Assembly: GCF_050947875.1 (NCBI RefSeq)
Contig: NC_134570.1
Location: forward strand, 239,374,584 to 239,438,583
Length of the DNA stretch: 64,000 bases
Reading direction: 5' to 3'
Origin: Dermacentor variabilis
Lineage: Eukaryota; Arthropoda; Arachnida; Ixodida; Ixodidae
Positions 31,620-43,440 of the stretch are shown in pieces (positions within the stretch are counted from its first letter, which is position 1; every line of letters starts with the position of its first letter). Below the pieces are notes generated by a model. That model had not been told where the DNA came from. It saw only the letters and a list, made by a program, of their open reading frames with translations, and did not search any database. The position numbers were made by a program, and so were the translations under genes.

Positions 31620-31850
31620 GGTATCTGATATAGGGCAACAAGACCAGGACACGCTTATGTGCCTCTATCGCTTAATTGTAGTGTCCGTGTTTTGCTGCCG
31701 TCCGTGATTTCCTACCAGATGCCCTTCCTCAATTTCCGAGACATTTATCAAAACATCGGCCAGACAACCTGCATTCGAACTGCGGACCTACAGATTCTCG
31801 GTCGGAAGCGCTCCGCCACTCCGCACTACTTCTTTCTTTCCGGTTTGGCT
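31620..31850 (-). repeat. Candidate tRNA-derived SINE, second family
   Basis: On the minus strand, about 31825-31770, AGTGGCGGAGCGCTTCCGAC (A box like TGGCNNAGY) is followed about 35 bases later by CAGTTCGAATGCAGG (B box like GTTCGAANCC). The spacing fits a tRNA-derived head. The body continues to about 31620. No duplication identified, so boundaries are approximate. Confidence 0.45.
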
Positions 31851-32402
31851 CCAAGAACGGTGTTGGCGATTACAGATCACACTCGTTTTATATATCTTAA
31901 AGCATCAAAGATTCGCGTCACAGCTTCATCGTGTTCAAGTCTTATGCACATCAAGTACTTTCACAACCATTTCCCCAAAGTACGCATGCACATGTTGGTC
32001 TTTAACATCATCATCACCCTATTTTATATCCACTGCAGGACGAAGGCCTCTCCCTGCGATCTGCAATTACCCCTGTCCTGCGCGAACCGATTCCAACTAG
32101 CGTCTGCGAATTTCTTAATTTCATCACCCTACCTAGTCTTCTGCCGTCCTCGACGGCGCTTCCCTCTCTTGGCACCCATTCTGTAAACCTCATGGACGAC
32201 CGGTTAACTAACCCACGCATTACATGTCCTGCCCAGGTCCATTTTTTTTTCTCTTGATTTCAATGAGAATATCGGCTATCCCCATTTGCTCTCTGATCCA
32301 CATTACTCCCTTGGTATCTCCTAACGTTACACTTAACATTGTTCGTTCCATCGCTCTTTGCGCGGTCCTTGTCCTCGAGCTTCTTTGTAAGTCTCCAGGT
32401 TT

Positions 32403-32800
32403 CTATCCTATATGATAGCACTCGTAAATGCATTGATTGTACACCTCTCTGTTCAGTAATAATGGTAAGCTTCCACTCAGGATATTACAATGTCTATCGT
32501 ATGCGCTCCAACTCAGTTTTATTTTTCTGTGAATTTCTTTCTCATGATCAGGGTCCCCTGTGAGTAATTGACCTAGGTAAACGTACTCCTTCCCAGACTC
32601 TAGAGGCGGACTGAGGACCTTGAACTCTTGTTCTCTTGCCCGGCTATTGATCATTTTCTTTTTCTTCTTCATATTAATCTCCAACTCAACTCTTATAATC
32701 TCTCTCTTCAAGTCCTCAATCATTTATTGAAACTCGTCCCCATTGCTGCTGAACAGGACAATGTCATCCGCAAATCTAAGGTTGCTGAGACAATCGCCGT
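32403..32800 (-). pseudogene. RTE-3 reverse transcriptase palm and thumb
   Basis: Contains the intact catalytic box RFADDIVLF, MIEDLKREIIRVELEINMKK, then KEYVYLGQLLTGDPDHEKEI and LPLLLNREVYNQC. These are homologues of copy-1 segments REYIYLGQVVTAG and LPLSLKRKVYNSC. Additional palm segments upstream (to about 33400) are in shifted frames. Inactive. Confidence 0.88.
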
Positions 32801-33433
32801 TGATCCTTACTTCGAAGCCTTCCCAATTTAATAGCTTGAATACTTCTTCCGAGCATGCGGTGAATAGCATTGCAGAGATTGTATCTTCATGTCTGACCCC
32901 TTTCTTTATAGGTATCTTCCTACTTGTGGAGAAGTAAGGCAGCTGTGGAATTCCTGTAGGTACTTTCCAAGATATTTACGTAAGCGTCCTGTACTCCTTT
33001 TTTATGTAATCCCTCTGTGACTGCTGGTATCTCTGCTAAATCAAATGCGTTTTCGTAATCTATGAAAGCCATATGAAGGGGCCGATTGGACTAAGCAGAT
33101 TTTAGGATTACCTTATTGATGACATGGATGTGATCCGTTGAAGACTATCCCTCCTTGCAGCCAGCCCTTGGTCGACTGAAGTCCAGTGTTGCTCTTATTC
33201 TGTTGGAGATTATTTTCGTGCATGTTTTACAAAGAATAGAAGTACGCTGATGGGCCTATCATCTTTCAATTATTTAGCGTCTCCCTTTTCGTAGATTAGT
33301 TTAATGTTGGCATTCTTCCAATTCTCTGGGACCCTTGAAGTCGATAGGCAGTTCGCATAAAGGGCCGCTAGTTTTTCAAGCATCATGTATCCGCCATCTT
33401 TGATTAAATCAACAGGTCGTCCAACTTCACCTG

Positions 33434-33697
33434 TCACTCTTCCCCCGTTTCATGTGTAACTTCATCGGTAGTTGTAGAAGGAGCCTCCCTAACCTGTTCA
33501 TTACTAATGCGAATGGAGGTATCGTGGCTCCTATGGGTAATGCACAGGTCAGCATAGAATTCTTCCGCTATTGTTACTATATCTTCGAAATTGCTGATGA
33601 TATTACTTTGCTTATCTTTCAATGCAACATCGCAGTATCTGTATTCCAACATTATGAGAGACTGCAAGCAGCCTGAGTAAAAGAAACTAACGTCCAT
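33434..33697 (-). pseudogene. RTE-3 linker fragment
   Basis: An 87-codon frame with ALKDKQSNIISNFEDIVTIA and EEFYADLCITH, matching the RTE segment that in copy 1 reads ALRDTAGNIITNMDEIVQVT and EEFYRHVYST. It leads into the reverse transcriptase after a frame change. Confidence 0.82.
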
Positions 33698-33700
33698 CTG

Positions 33701-34335
33701 TTAAAAACACGCTCAGACAGTAAAATAAAACCAACTCCATGTTGACTGACGGGTAGGTCTATCTTTCAAGTTCTCTGTAGTATATTCTAAAATAATATGG
33801 CATTAATACAATAAATGAAAACATGTGAATGGCTCCGGCTTTGTTGCACAGATAACGCTTGCTTCACCATGGCACATAAGTTCCTCTTTCTTCTCAACAC
33901 ATTTTAAGAGGCAAGATTCAGGTGGGCAGCTTGAAGAAAGATGTCTTAGTGTTCGCAGGTATCTATATTCTTTTAAACCTTTTGAGCATGTCTTGACCAT
34001 GCCCTTCCTCGAACATTAACCGATACAATGGTACGGCGCACTCTGCAGAAAATGCTGGGTTAGACGATTTCTTTTTTACTTTGGAAAGGTACTGAAACGA
34101 AAGACTTGCCCTGAGGAATCAATAGGACGCCACAACTTCAAACAAGAACCGTGGCATTGTGTGGCTAGCGCCAGCAGCAAAACCGACAAAAAGAGTCAGG
34201 CATGGCAATCTGTTAGCATGGTTTTAAAAACAACACAGAAAAGAGTCGCTTTTGTCGCTTACCAATATGAACCGTGATACAACTTGCTGAAGAAACCAAT
34301 GGCACAACGAAAGAGGCTTAGCAGCTATTGTATTG
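33701..34335. other. No gene recognised
   Basis: Short frames only. Confidence 0.4.
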
Positions 34336-34545
34336 CGCAGCTAAGCACGAGGTCGCAGGATGAATGCCGGACGCGGCGGCTGCGTTTTTATGGGGGGTGA
34401 AACGCAAGAACGCCCGCGTCCATTGCATTGAAGGCACGTTAAAGATCCCGTGGTGGTCAAAATTAATCCGGAGCACTCCATTACGGCGCGCCTCATAGTC
34501 AAATCGTCCTTTTGGCACGCAAAACCCTGCAATTCAACGAAATTC
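34336..34545 (+). mobile_element. Old Ruka-like SINE copy
   Basis: Shares the blocks AGCACGAGGTCGC, GGGGGGTGAAACGCAAGAACGC, CACGTTAAAGATCCC, GTGGTCAAAATTAATCCGGAG and TTTTGGCACGCAAAACCC with the intact copies, with many substitutions. The A-box end is eroded. Confidence 0.8.
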
Positions 34546-35164
34546 AATCGACGACAGACTTCCTTTGTTTACTCAATGAAAAAGAAATTTGGCCTAGATC
34601 TTCACTCTTATGCAGGGCACCATATAGGCGTGGCAAATATCCGGTGAAATTTGTCAGTTTGCCGACACAAAGGTAATGCGTAATGCTTAAGAGTGCAGTA
34701 GCGCTTCTAGCTGCTCCCATAGGCTGATGCCGCGCTCTTAAGTGCTTCAATTTATCTATAAATCAGGACCATCGTGAAACAATGCCAGTGAAGCTAGCAG
34801 CAAGATGTGAAAGGCACGAAAGAGAGAAAATAACAAAATCGTGGTGTCTTTCCCGTTGAGTACGGAGCAGTAACTGTGTCCGTTAGCGTGAACGAAACGT
34901 TATTTATTAGTTGACCATTACAAACCGGTATTGACTGCGCCACGAACACAAGGAAGACAACGCTACATAAAAACCATGACCGCGGTACCGGCAATTATCT
35001 CGGAGTGCTGGCCGAAAATTCTGGGTTGCCTTGGTCTCAACAGGGCACTCGCCTCGTGCACGCGCGCTTGCTGCGAAATCCAGAACCCTCCTGTGATTTA
35101 TCTATGCGCAGGCTTGTGGAGCTATTGCCGCGCATGCCGACACATGCACACACTATAGCTGGAT
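34546..35164. other. No gene recognised
   Basis: A GC-richer patch at 34980-35150 opens two overlapping frames of 75-81 codons with no known domain. Confidence 0.35.
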
Positions 35165-35250
35165 GCTTGGATGTTATGAGCGTTCCCTTTGGAACGGGGC
35201 GGTGGGTCACTCCACCAAGCTCTTGCTGCCTAATGTCCTACCTGGCGTAA
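35165..35250 (-). repeat. Dispersed repeat, inverted partner of 1960-2050
   Basis: Reverse-complement match to the repeat just after the 215-bp array, including GAGCGTTCCCTTTGGAACGG and CTGCCTAATGTCCTACC. Confidence 0.75.
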
Positions 35251-35379
35251 AAAATAAAAAAACACTATGAACTCCCACAATCAAATTTTCTTGTACCTAT
35301 TGCAAACTGTGCTTTTGTACGTCTCCGTCTTTTGTCGTTTCCTTACTTCCACCAATCCTCCAATCGCCTGTTACTAATC

Positions 35380-36060
35380 CCTATTACGGACGTGTTTACT
35401 TTTCCACTGCTCCATCTGAACCCAAGGGCTTCAAGGAGGCCAGTGTAGCCTAAATCGACCGCTGGGTAGACGTCTTCGCATTCTAATAAAACATGCTCCA
35501 TAGTTTCCCTAGCTTTACCGCAGCAAGCACATGCTTCATCTTCCGTCTTATATCTCGCTTTATAGGTGCGTGTTCTAGGGCCTCCCGATCTCGCTTCGAA
35601 AAGTAATGAGCTTTCCTTTGAGTTATCATAATATTTTCTTTCCTGCTTTCATTTTTTCCTCTTAAGTAGTTACTCATTGCAGGTTTCTTTTCCATTGCCG
35701 CCACCTATAAGATTATTTCAGCCTCTCTCACTTTCCGCTTGACGTTCATTGTTGCTGTGTTGCCAACCCTACAGGCCGCATACTTGCTGGTATGCTTCCT
35801 AGTTCTTTTCTTCCACTGTGAATCAATGTTTTTCCTGTAGAGATACCTCAACACTCTCCCAGCCCATTTACTTTCTTCCATATTCCTCAGTCGTTCTTCA
35901 TACTAAATTTTACTGCGAGTTTCCCTCACTTCAACACTATTCCAGCCCATATCACCCTGCACAGCTTCATTTGTAGTCTTACCGTGAGCGCCCTATGCGA
36001 GGCCACCCACTGATTTTCGGTTCACATCGAGTCCTGATTGTACCCCTGATTTAAAGCGAC
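35380..36060 (-). mobile_element. Old LINE 3' fragment, minus strand
   Basis: The uninterrupted counterpart of parts A and B at 12.7 and 16.9 kb. Minus-strand reading gives AMEKKPAMSNYLRGKNESRK and KHVLAAVKLGKLW, plus KWAGRVLRYLYRKNIDSQW and KYAACR further upstream, in broken frames. It looks like the C-terminal part of a LINE protein; the clade is uncertain. Confidence 0.6.
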
Positions 36061-36510
36061 TGGTCATGACCAGTTGGCAGCGTCACCTAGCGGCCGCTGC
36101 TGATTCACCTTTCCGAATACATATGAAGGGCAGCTCGGTAATCCCCGCTGCGCCAACTGAATTTCTTTTATTTACGGCGAGAATTGAGTACTGTAGTTTG
36201 TACCAGTACTTAGGGCGCGTGTGTATGCAAATGTGAATTTCACTGTGGCAACAATAATTCGCACTTACAAGTAAGCATATTTGAGTGGGTAATAAAATTC
36301 AGTAAATGTCGCAGCATCAGGATATTGACAACTGCCTGCGCCAAAGCGTTGTGCGATGCAGTGTGGTGTGTCGAATACGGCGGCGAATAGACGCAGAAAA
36401 GGCTATCCCCTGTGACACATTAGTTACGCGTTACAGAACTAATTTGGCTTTGAAATACTTTTTTAAGGTGCGGATATAGCCCGGTATGGGAAATATAGCC
36501 AACCCTTTTA
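36061..36510. other. No gene; 16-bp perfect palindrome
   Basis: ACTGGTCATGACCAGT at about 36059-36074 is a perfect palindrome. Nothing else recognised. Confidence 0.4.
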
Positions 36511-36514
36511 TATA

Positions 36515-37490
36515 GCTTTCGTTGATTACGAGAAAGCGTTTGATTCAGTCGAAACCTCAGCAGTCACGCAGGCATTACGGAATCAGGGCGTAGACGAGCC
36601 GTAGGCAAAAATACTGAAAGGTATATATAGCGGCTCCACAGCCACCGTAGTCCTCCGTAAAGAAAGCAACAAAATCCCAATAAAGAAGGGCGTCAGACAG
36701 GGAGATAAAATCTCTCCTACGCTATTCACAGCGTCCTTAGAGGAGGTACTCGGAGACCTGGATTGGGAAGAATTGGGGATAAGAGTTGATAGAGAATACC
36801 TCAGTAACTTGCGATTCGCTGATGATATTGCCTTACTTAGTAACTCTGGAGACCAACTACAATGCATCCTCACTGACGTGGATAGGCAAGCAGACGGGTG
36901 GGTCTAAAAATTAATCAGCAGAAAACTAAAGTATTGTTTACCAGTCTCGGAAGAGAACAGCAGTTTACTATAGGTAGCGAGGCATTGGACGTGGTAAGGG
37001 AATACGTCTACTTAGGGCAGGTAGTGAGACTGTAATAATCATGAGAATGAAATAATCAGAAGAATAAGAATGGAGTGGGGTGTGTTTGGCAGGTGTTCTC
37101 AGATCATGAACAGTAGGTTGCCATTATCCCTTAAGAGAAAAGTGCATAACAGCTGTCTCTTACCAGTACTCACCTATGGTGCAGAAACCTGTAGGCTTAC
37201 TAAAAGGGTTCTACTTCAATTGAGGACAACGCAAAGAGTTATTGAAAGAAGAATGATGGGTGTAACGTTAAGGGGGATAAGAAGAGAGCAGATTGGGTGA
37301 GGGAACAAATGCGAGTTAATGATATTTTAGTTGAAATCAAGAAAACAATGGACATGGGCAGGCATGAATGAGGAGGGAAGATAACCGGTGGTCATTAAGG
37401 GTTAGAAACTGGATTTCAAGAGAAGGGAAGCGTAGCAGGGGGCGGCAGAAAGTTAGGTGGACGGATGAGATTAAAAAGATTGCAGGAACG
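36515..37490 (+). pseudogene. RTE-2 reverse transcriptase, broken
   Basis: Readable pieces in changing frames: FVDYEKAFDSVET, VRQGDKISPTLFTASLEEV, LRFADDIALLSNSGDQLQC, REYVYLGQVV, GVFGRCSQIMNSRLPLSLKR, SCLLPVLTYGAETCRLTKR, and MRREDNRWSLRVRNWISREG. The FADD box and motif A Asp are kept. A short duplication or insertion around 37030-37065 (ATAATCATGAGAATGAAATA) and several single-base indels break the frame. Confidence 0.9.
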
Positions 37491-37492
37491 TC

Positions 37493-37610
37493 ATCATCAT
37501 CAGCCTGGTTACACCCATTGCAGAGCAAAGGCCTCTCCCATACCTCTCCAACTACCCCGGTCATGTGCTAATTGTAGCCATGTTGTCCCTGCAAACTCCT
37601 GAATAAGATG
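37493..37610 (-). mobile_element. RTE 3'-tail inserted in reverse inside RTE copy 2
   Basis: TCATCATCATCAGCCTGGTT through GTTGTCCCTGCAAACTCC is the reverse complement of the RTE 3' end. The host copy resumes at about 37611 (CCAGGGACAACTTGGCCAC). So the two tails form a palindrome-like pair with about 95-bp arms. Flanking GCAGGAACG and CCAGGGACA may be a diverged target duplication. Confidence 0.8.
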
Positions 37611-37735
37611 TTCCAGGGACAACTTGGCCACGATTAGCACATGACCGGGGTAGTTTGAGTAGTATGGGAGAGGCCTGTGCTCTGCAGTGGGCGTATCCAG
37701 GCTGATGATGATGATGATTATTATTATAGCCCAGC

Positions 37736-39528
37736 GTTTCCAGGGTGCCACACACGAGGCGGTCATTTGAGGAAACGCCAGTCCACGGGATTGGCCAGTC
37801 GTTTCAGCGGGTGCGAGAGAGAAAATCTGGGGGCGTTTGCGCCTTAAATTTCTCCCTTTGCCTAGGTACCACGGAGGAGAAGTTTCTTTGCTCGTTTTGT
37901 ATGGGTTTGTCCCTACGCGAGCCGGCATTCTGCAGTGCGTCGGCAGGCGATTCCTTCACATCAATGTTTCCTTTCTTGAGGAAGCCGTGCGGGCCGTGCG
38001 TCGTCCACAAGTTTACCTCCTGCGTCTCCTTGGATGTTGCTGGTAGGTTTGTGGCACTTTTTGTCGCAACGGTAACATACGGAACGTGCGACGGGATCAG
38101 TGAATCTGTACTGTGATATCGAGGATCAATCGGATAACTTTAATGCCAAAGCATTACGCCGTGTCCATCATGTGTTGGTTATCAGTGCATACTGCACCCT
38201 TCAAGAGATTCGCGTGAACATGCATGTCTGCATGTTGAAACATATTTAGCACCCTGTAGCTAGGAAAAGCGAAAGTCGTTATGCAATTTATTTCCGTAGA
38301 CCACTCTAAAAGGTGATGGCGGCCGCAGTGTTCCGACTGGTGTTATAGAAGTGGCGGGGTGCGTTTTTCGTCCCGACGATATAATGGATTTTTACCAGTA
38401 GTGCGATAGGACGGCATACGTCACCGGCAAACGGAGCCCTCACGAGAGCACCTGAGCTTACGATAACGCTCTGTCTAAATGTATGTACAGTACGTCCGAC
38501 GTTCCTGCTTTGCTTCCGTTTCGCTAGCTGTGCGGTTCCCGCTTACCGATTTATTGCAGATGGTTTTGCTGAAGAACCTTTATTTACGTCGAAGGGGACC
38601 ATTCAAAAATGCCATTTGAAAGTCACCGAGAACAGCATACAAAAAGCCTTGCACGAGCGAAGGTACTGCTCCAGCCTGGTCTACACTATGGCCCCTACTC
38701 CTCCCCCGGGAAGAGACACAAAACATCTTTAATGAGACGAAAGATGGCTCATTAAATCAATAACCCGCCATCACCGACTCCGCACGAGCGCCGCACGGGC
38801 GAGAAAGTCTTTACGACGTACACCCACTTTAGTAGTACATTTAAACTCGACATAGTTGACAGATTTCTAGAAGCACAGGCTGGTACACTTGGCTCACTGT
38901 AGCCCAGTGCTGCCCGGTACTTCCATTTTTATGAGACACCTGCTGCTGCTATCCCTTGCCACAACTTAGCCTTCACTTCCTTAGCAACGTCAGGACTGAT
39001 GCTTGGCATCAGTAACATTTGTGACAGAAAATGCTTGCTCTTTGGCAACTGATGACCCAATTAATTTGCTACTTTCTTCTGAAATTTGTGCTCTTAAGTG
39101 CTGCTCTTTTCGTCACTGTCACACTGATCTCCTTTGTGTGATCCCTTGTACATTTTCTGTACCCTTCTCCCTGCACATGCTTGATCACTTTTCGTTGCTC
39201 TTCCCTGCCGCCTTTCCTCTACAGTGGCACTGTCTTTTGCTATATGTGCCTGGTTGTCTATTGCTTATGCCGCATGTTCACTGTAATGATTTCCTTCGCC
39301 AGATACATGAATTATTAATTGCTAAAGAAAACTTGTATATGCAGGGTCTCAATTCATCTACAGCTGGAAACCAAAATTGTGCTCCATCCCAGACCACAGC
39401 TTATCTCCACATCAAAGCCTCATATCACCATTACATCTCCATTCTCACTCACGTTCGCTCTTAACAGAAAAAAAAAACAGTTCCTGCACTTCACAAGGCA
39501 AGAATCCATCTCATCATTTTCTCCGGGG
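37736..39528. other. Unassigned; no gene supported
   Basis: A frame at 37837-38046 (plus) reads YHGGEVSLLVLYGFVPTRAG and VSFLEEAVRAVRRPQVYLLR, which looks protein-like, but I cannot name it. The rest (38.1-39.5 kb) shows only short frames and pyrimidine-rich stretches. Confidence 0.35.
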
Positions 39529-39530
39529 GA

Positions 39531-39700
39531 GGGGGGGGGGGTGTATTCTGTAAGAGTACACCTAGTGGACTGTCCATTTCGGCCACTGCTGATTGGATGC
39601 AGCTGTGTGAGAGAGGAGGAGACGAGCAGCCCTAGCCAATCAGTAACGGCCGAAATGGCCAGTCCACTAGGTGGGCTCTTACAGAATACCCCCCCCCCCC
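39531..39700. repeat. Snap-back repeat with G/C homopolymer ends
   Basis: Arms at about 39531-39597 and 39632-39700 are reverse complements (shared pieces TATTCTGTAAGAG, CCTAGTGGACTG, CCATTTCGGCC), with a spacer of about 34 bases. The outer ends are an 11-12 base G run on the left and C run on the right. This looks like a foldback MITE. Confidence 0.88.
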
Positions 39701-40384
39701 TGCTCACCACATCTCCTTGCCTGCTGCTTTCTCTTGTCATGCATGACTTTGCACATACTTTTCGTTCATGTTTTCCTTTCTGCTTTGGCACTACACGTAT
39801 GCTTTTTTTTCTTCAAGCAATAGCTCTTCATTGCCATTGCTACTTTCTCGGCCTTCGCGTATTTCTATTGCAGTCACTAGCATCATACTTACTAATCAGC
39901 GCGGAAACAATGGAAGACACACGGAAGGGCACCGGGCGAGTGCTGTCTAATAACTGCAATATATTGAACACTAGTATCAAATGTCTCTTACCTTTGGTTG
40001 CTCCATATAACTTGCTAGCAATGCAATAGAAATTTTCATCATAGGGCATTCAGTCTTGGAGCATACTGAAATTATAGCTATTTGCTTTGTGATGAAGTAT
40101 TGCTTTAGTAAAAAACAACTAATTAACTTGGCAAGTTGTTTCCAAAGACTACATCCTTTCCATGTCCAAATATCCACACCTTCCAAGTTCCTGAAGAACT
40201 TCACAGCTTCAACGGCTTTTGTTTCATAATTTTGCAGCTTAATTTGGCATTTTACCCCCTTTGTTCATATCATTATTATGGCTGTTGTGTGACAGTACCG
40301 AACTTAGACCTTAGCATGAAGCAATGCTTAAAAACCGTTGTGCTCTTACACGCTTGATCAAATCACTGCTTTGCTTTAATGTTA
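39701..40384. other. No gene recognised
   Basis: Long frames that overlap the snap-back repeat (39319-40029 plus) have no known domain. Confidence 0.35.
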
Positions 40385-40600
40385 CTGGTGGTGTGGCTTT
40401 GGTGTTGGCTGCTAAGCCCAAGGCCGTGGGGTCAAATCCAAGCCCCTGCGGCCACATTTCAATCGGGGCAAAATGCAAAAAATGCTTTACGCCATGCATT
40501 GGGTGCACGTTAAACCCAGGTGGTCAGAATTAATCCAGAGTTTCTCATTATTGCATCCCTCATCATCATTTAGTGATTTTTGCATGTAAAACCACTGAAC
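40385..40600 (+). mobile_element. Old Ruka-like SINE copy
   Basis: Degraded but collinear: GGCTTTGGTGTTGGCTGCTA, GGTCAAATCCAAGCCCC, CGGCCACATTTCAATCGGGG, GGGTGCACGTTAAACCC, GTGGTCAGAATTAATCC and a TGCATGTAAAACCACTGAA end. Confidence 0.8.
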
Positions 40601-43070
40601 TTAATTTTTAAGTATTGTCTTTGCCCAGTACAAATCTAGATTTTGGATGTCACTGCAAATGTAACAAATACACAAATTTAAACACTTTGTCATCTAAAGT
40701 AAAATGGGACACTATAAAATGCAGTAATCACCATTATGTGCCTTGCAGCCAGAACAATATCAGCACGCTAGGAAGCACCATCGCCATTGCCTGTTGCTTG
40801 ACGGCTCCAATACACCTTGTCACAGCCAAACAGAACAGCTTTTACCCCCAACTTTTGTCCACTCTCCTTTGCCTGTTGTCTAATCATCTCGCCAAATTCT
40901 ATGGTTCCTATACTGTTCACCAGCTGTGAATTTTGGTTGAACCACTTCCGACGTCTGTTGACTTCTTTATCTGACACAGTGAAGTAAAAGTGTACTTACT
41001 CACTATGAAGTAAAAATGTACTGCAGTGATGTTGCAGTGATACTCTTGCCAGAATAACCTACTTTTCATGAAACCAGAGTAGTAGTCAAAAGACTGGCAT
41101 TTATGCCAGCTGCATTGCCAAGCTCCCGCACAAGAGCAGAGCTTAGCATCTTAGCATTCGCATCATTCTGAGTATTCTTGCATATCATTTTTGCTCGTTA
41201 AACTTTGCTACAAGACATTAATTTTCAGCAGTCAAGCCTGACAGTTTTGGTCAATCTTTCGTGCTCTGAGCTGGTTTGATGCAATACTTTTAATGGAATT
41301 TTTTATTGCTGTTTATTATGTGGTCAGTGACAGTATTTTTTTTTTATGCAAGAGTGTTAAGTGGTTCCTTCAGTGAAAAAGCCGGCAGCATCTGTAGCAG
41401 CAAAACGGTGCCTAATTTCCCGTTGACTGTGACGCCATGTGAGCACACGAGGCGCGCTCACGACACTAGCTTGCACTTGCTGGCTCGTGTCTCAGCAGAG
41501 GAAAGCGAGCGAAGGGGAACATCTGCTGCTGCGCTACTTCGAGAGGGGAGAGTGCATTGCTACGACAACACATCACGTTCCCTCTCGCAAGCCTGTGTTA
41601 CCACCTGTTCCTTGTCTACTCATGCTCTTGTGCGTGTTCTAACTGCGCCTCGGTAAGGCTAAATCAATATGTGCCAAGCGCCTTAATGTGCCCGCTTGCC
41701 CGCGAGGAGTTCATAACTCGGACTCCTCAGAGTGGCGTTCAGTTGGACATTAAAGTATTCAGAACTCATAAGAAGTGCTTAGGTGTCCTCGGATTTTCTT
41801 CGTACTTAATGCACAAACTTCGAAGTCATTTTTCCTGGCGAAATTAGTTAAATATCATCGTCTCTTGTCTGCTGTCCGGCCTTTGTGCGAGCCTTGTACA
41901 TCTTCGCAGCCACTCCTGTCGTGCACAGTAATTTGTGTAGTTGTGCTTGTATCTTCCATGGCATATGATTAATTAATGCATTTTATTTGCGTGATCCAAC
42001 TAAACATGATCTCAAAAAGCTTCACTTGACTGCTCACTTGTCCCTGTGGCTACATTGTGTGGATGTACTATCAGCGTCAAATGAAACGCAAACAGCAGAG
42101 TGCGTGCCTGTAGCATCACTGAATGTATAGTGCACACACTTGGCCAATCATCACCCTCACAGGCGTGCACATCTGGTTTCACAACACTGTGCAATGATGC
42201 CCTATACTGAGATATTTTTCTTTCTGTTTTGCTTCTTGTTTTCTTAGATTTTTGGTTTTTTTTTTCTTTGAAATAAAAGGAAAGCATAACAGAAAGAAAA
42301 TTTGACTGCATTCAATGTGTTAGAAAATGTTCACTTCAATTTTTTTTCTCACACTTGAATCAGAAGCAGTGTGGCAACACTGAGTCTTCATGAAATGAAT
42401 TGGCACCCTCGGAAACTGTTCCCACTGGTAATCGAAGTTGATCTTGAAGGCCATGCTTTTTTATACTGCAAAAACTGGAACTGATTTCAGGAGCTGGGAA
42501 ATACGTTATGGCCCTCATTCATTGTTTCGCTTTTACATCTTGGCAGTTTGCTGCTGCCATTTATAGCACAAGTGAAGGAATTGTAGCACAAGTAACACTG
42601 ACACGTGTGCTGCCATTTTTGGTGCCAGAGTCTGTGAAGGAAGGCTGCTATCTGGTCTTGAAATCCATCGAAGCAGCCTTATTCCCAGACATCACACAGC
42701 CTTGCCAAAAATGGCGGTTGGCACGAAGGGTCTAGAGGCAGCGACTTGAAATAGAATTTTCGACTTACCATACCAGAAATGGTTTTATTTCCAACAAACT
42801 TTGTTGGGTGTCCTCCAGGCGAAAAGCTGCAACATACAGCTTTATAGTGCCTGAAGGCCCTCGCATGGCAGCAGTAAGTCTCGTATCGGCAAACTTATAA
42901 CATACGAAACACTAATCTATTAGGATATACATTTACAATGTAACAAAAGAAATGTGTGAAATCTAAAGAAACATTCACCTTTTCAGATAATTATATAGTA
43001 TTTATAAAATAAATTCTTCTTAATGCGCAACATAGCTAAGATGCATATTATATGTATAATACATCCCAAA
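40601..43070. other. No gene recognised
   Basis: Frames of up to 116 codons (41306-41656 plus) without domains. A 75-codon frame at 42508-42735 follows CTGATTTCAG and could be an exon, but nothing else supports it. Confidence 0.35.
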
Positions 43071-43440
43071 AGATCACATTTCAAAAATAAGCACTACAGA
43101 CAACATGTCTAGCATGTACACTCGCCCACAAAATATTACAGGGTGCGCGAGCGTGTGGCAAAACGACCCTTCTCCCCTTCTAGCTGTGCACCCATGGTAT
43201 CGAGTTTGCACGCTTGCGCGTCCTTCCGAGACTGCAAGCGTGCATGTTTCTGCACTTCCTCCTTGTGCGCCGGCGATATCCGAATGTAGCCGTGAGGTGC
43301 CCCTCTTGCGATGGGCGCGCAACTATGTAAAGCCTGAGCTTGCGCGTGCCGCTGCGGCTGCTTTTTTTCGAGTCACTAGCGCCGACGCATATGGCCCGGT
43401 GGCGAACCCAGCAAGTAATTTTTTTTAATGAGCTGCACCA
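43071..43440. other. GC-rich segment, unassigned repeat or promoter
   Basis: Antisense frames open on both strands (43105-43428 plus, 43180-43569 minus), as expected from composition. No TATA, Inr or protein motif that I can defend. Confidence 0.3.

Larger units (their letters stand above)
31990..33700 (-). mobile_element. RTE-type LINE copy 3, minus strand
   Basis: 5'-truncated at about 33700, with the typical RTE 3' end on the left (tail of TGATGATGATG read on the minus strand, about 32005-32015). It contains the linker, reverse transcriptase (LRFADDIVLFSS at about 32785-32750) and C-terminal segments. It belongs to a different subfamily from copy 1, since many segments differ. Confidence 0.9.
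36511..37735 (+). mobile_element. RTE-type LINE copy 2, 5'-truncated
   Basis: Close relative of copy 1, starting in the reverse transcriptase (FVDYEKAFDSVET) and ending in a TGATGATGATGAT tail at about 37715. Its 5' end lies within a few bases of the point where PLE-2 is inserted in copy 1. A second RTE tail is inserted in reverse near its 3' end. Confidence 0.92.

Noticed and set aside
42508..42735. 75-codon exon after CTGATTTCAG
   Set aside because: No domain, no donor or stop context beyond chance, and alternative frames are equally open.
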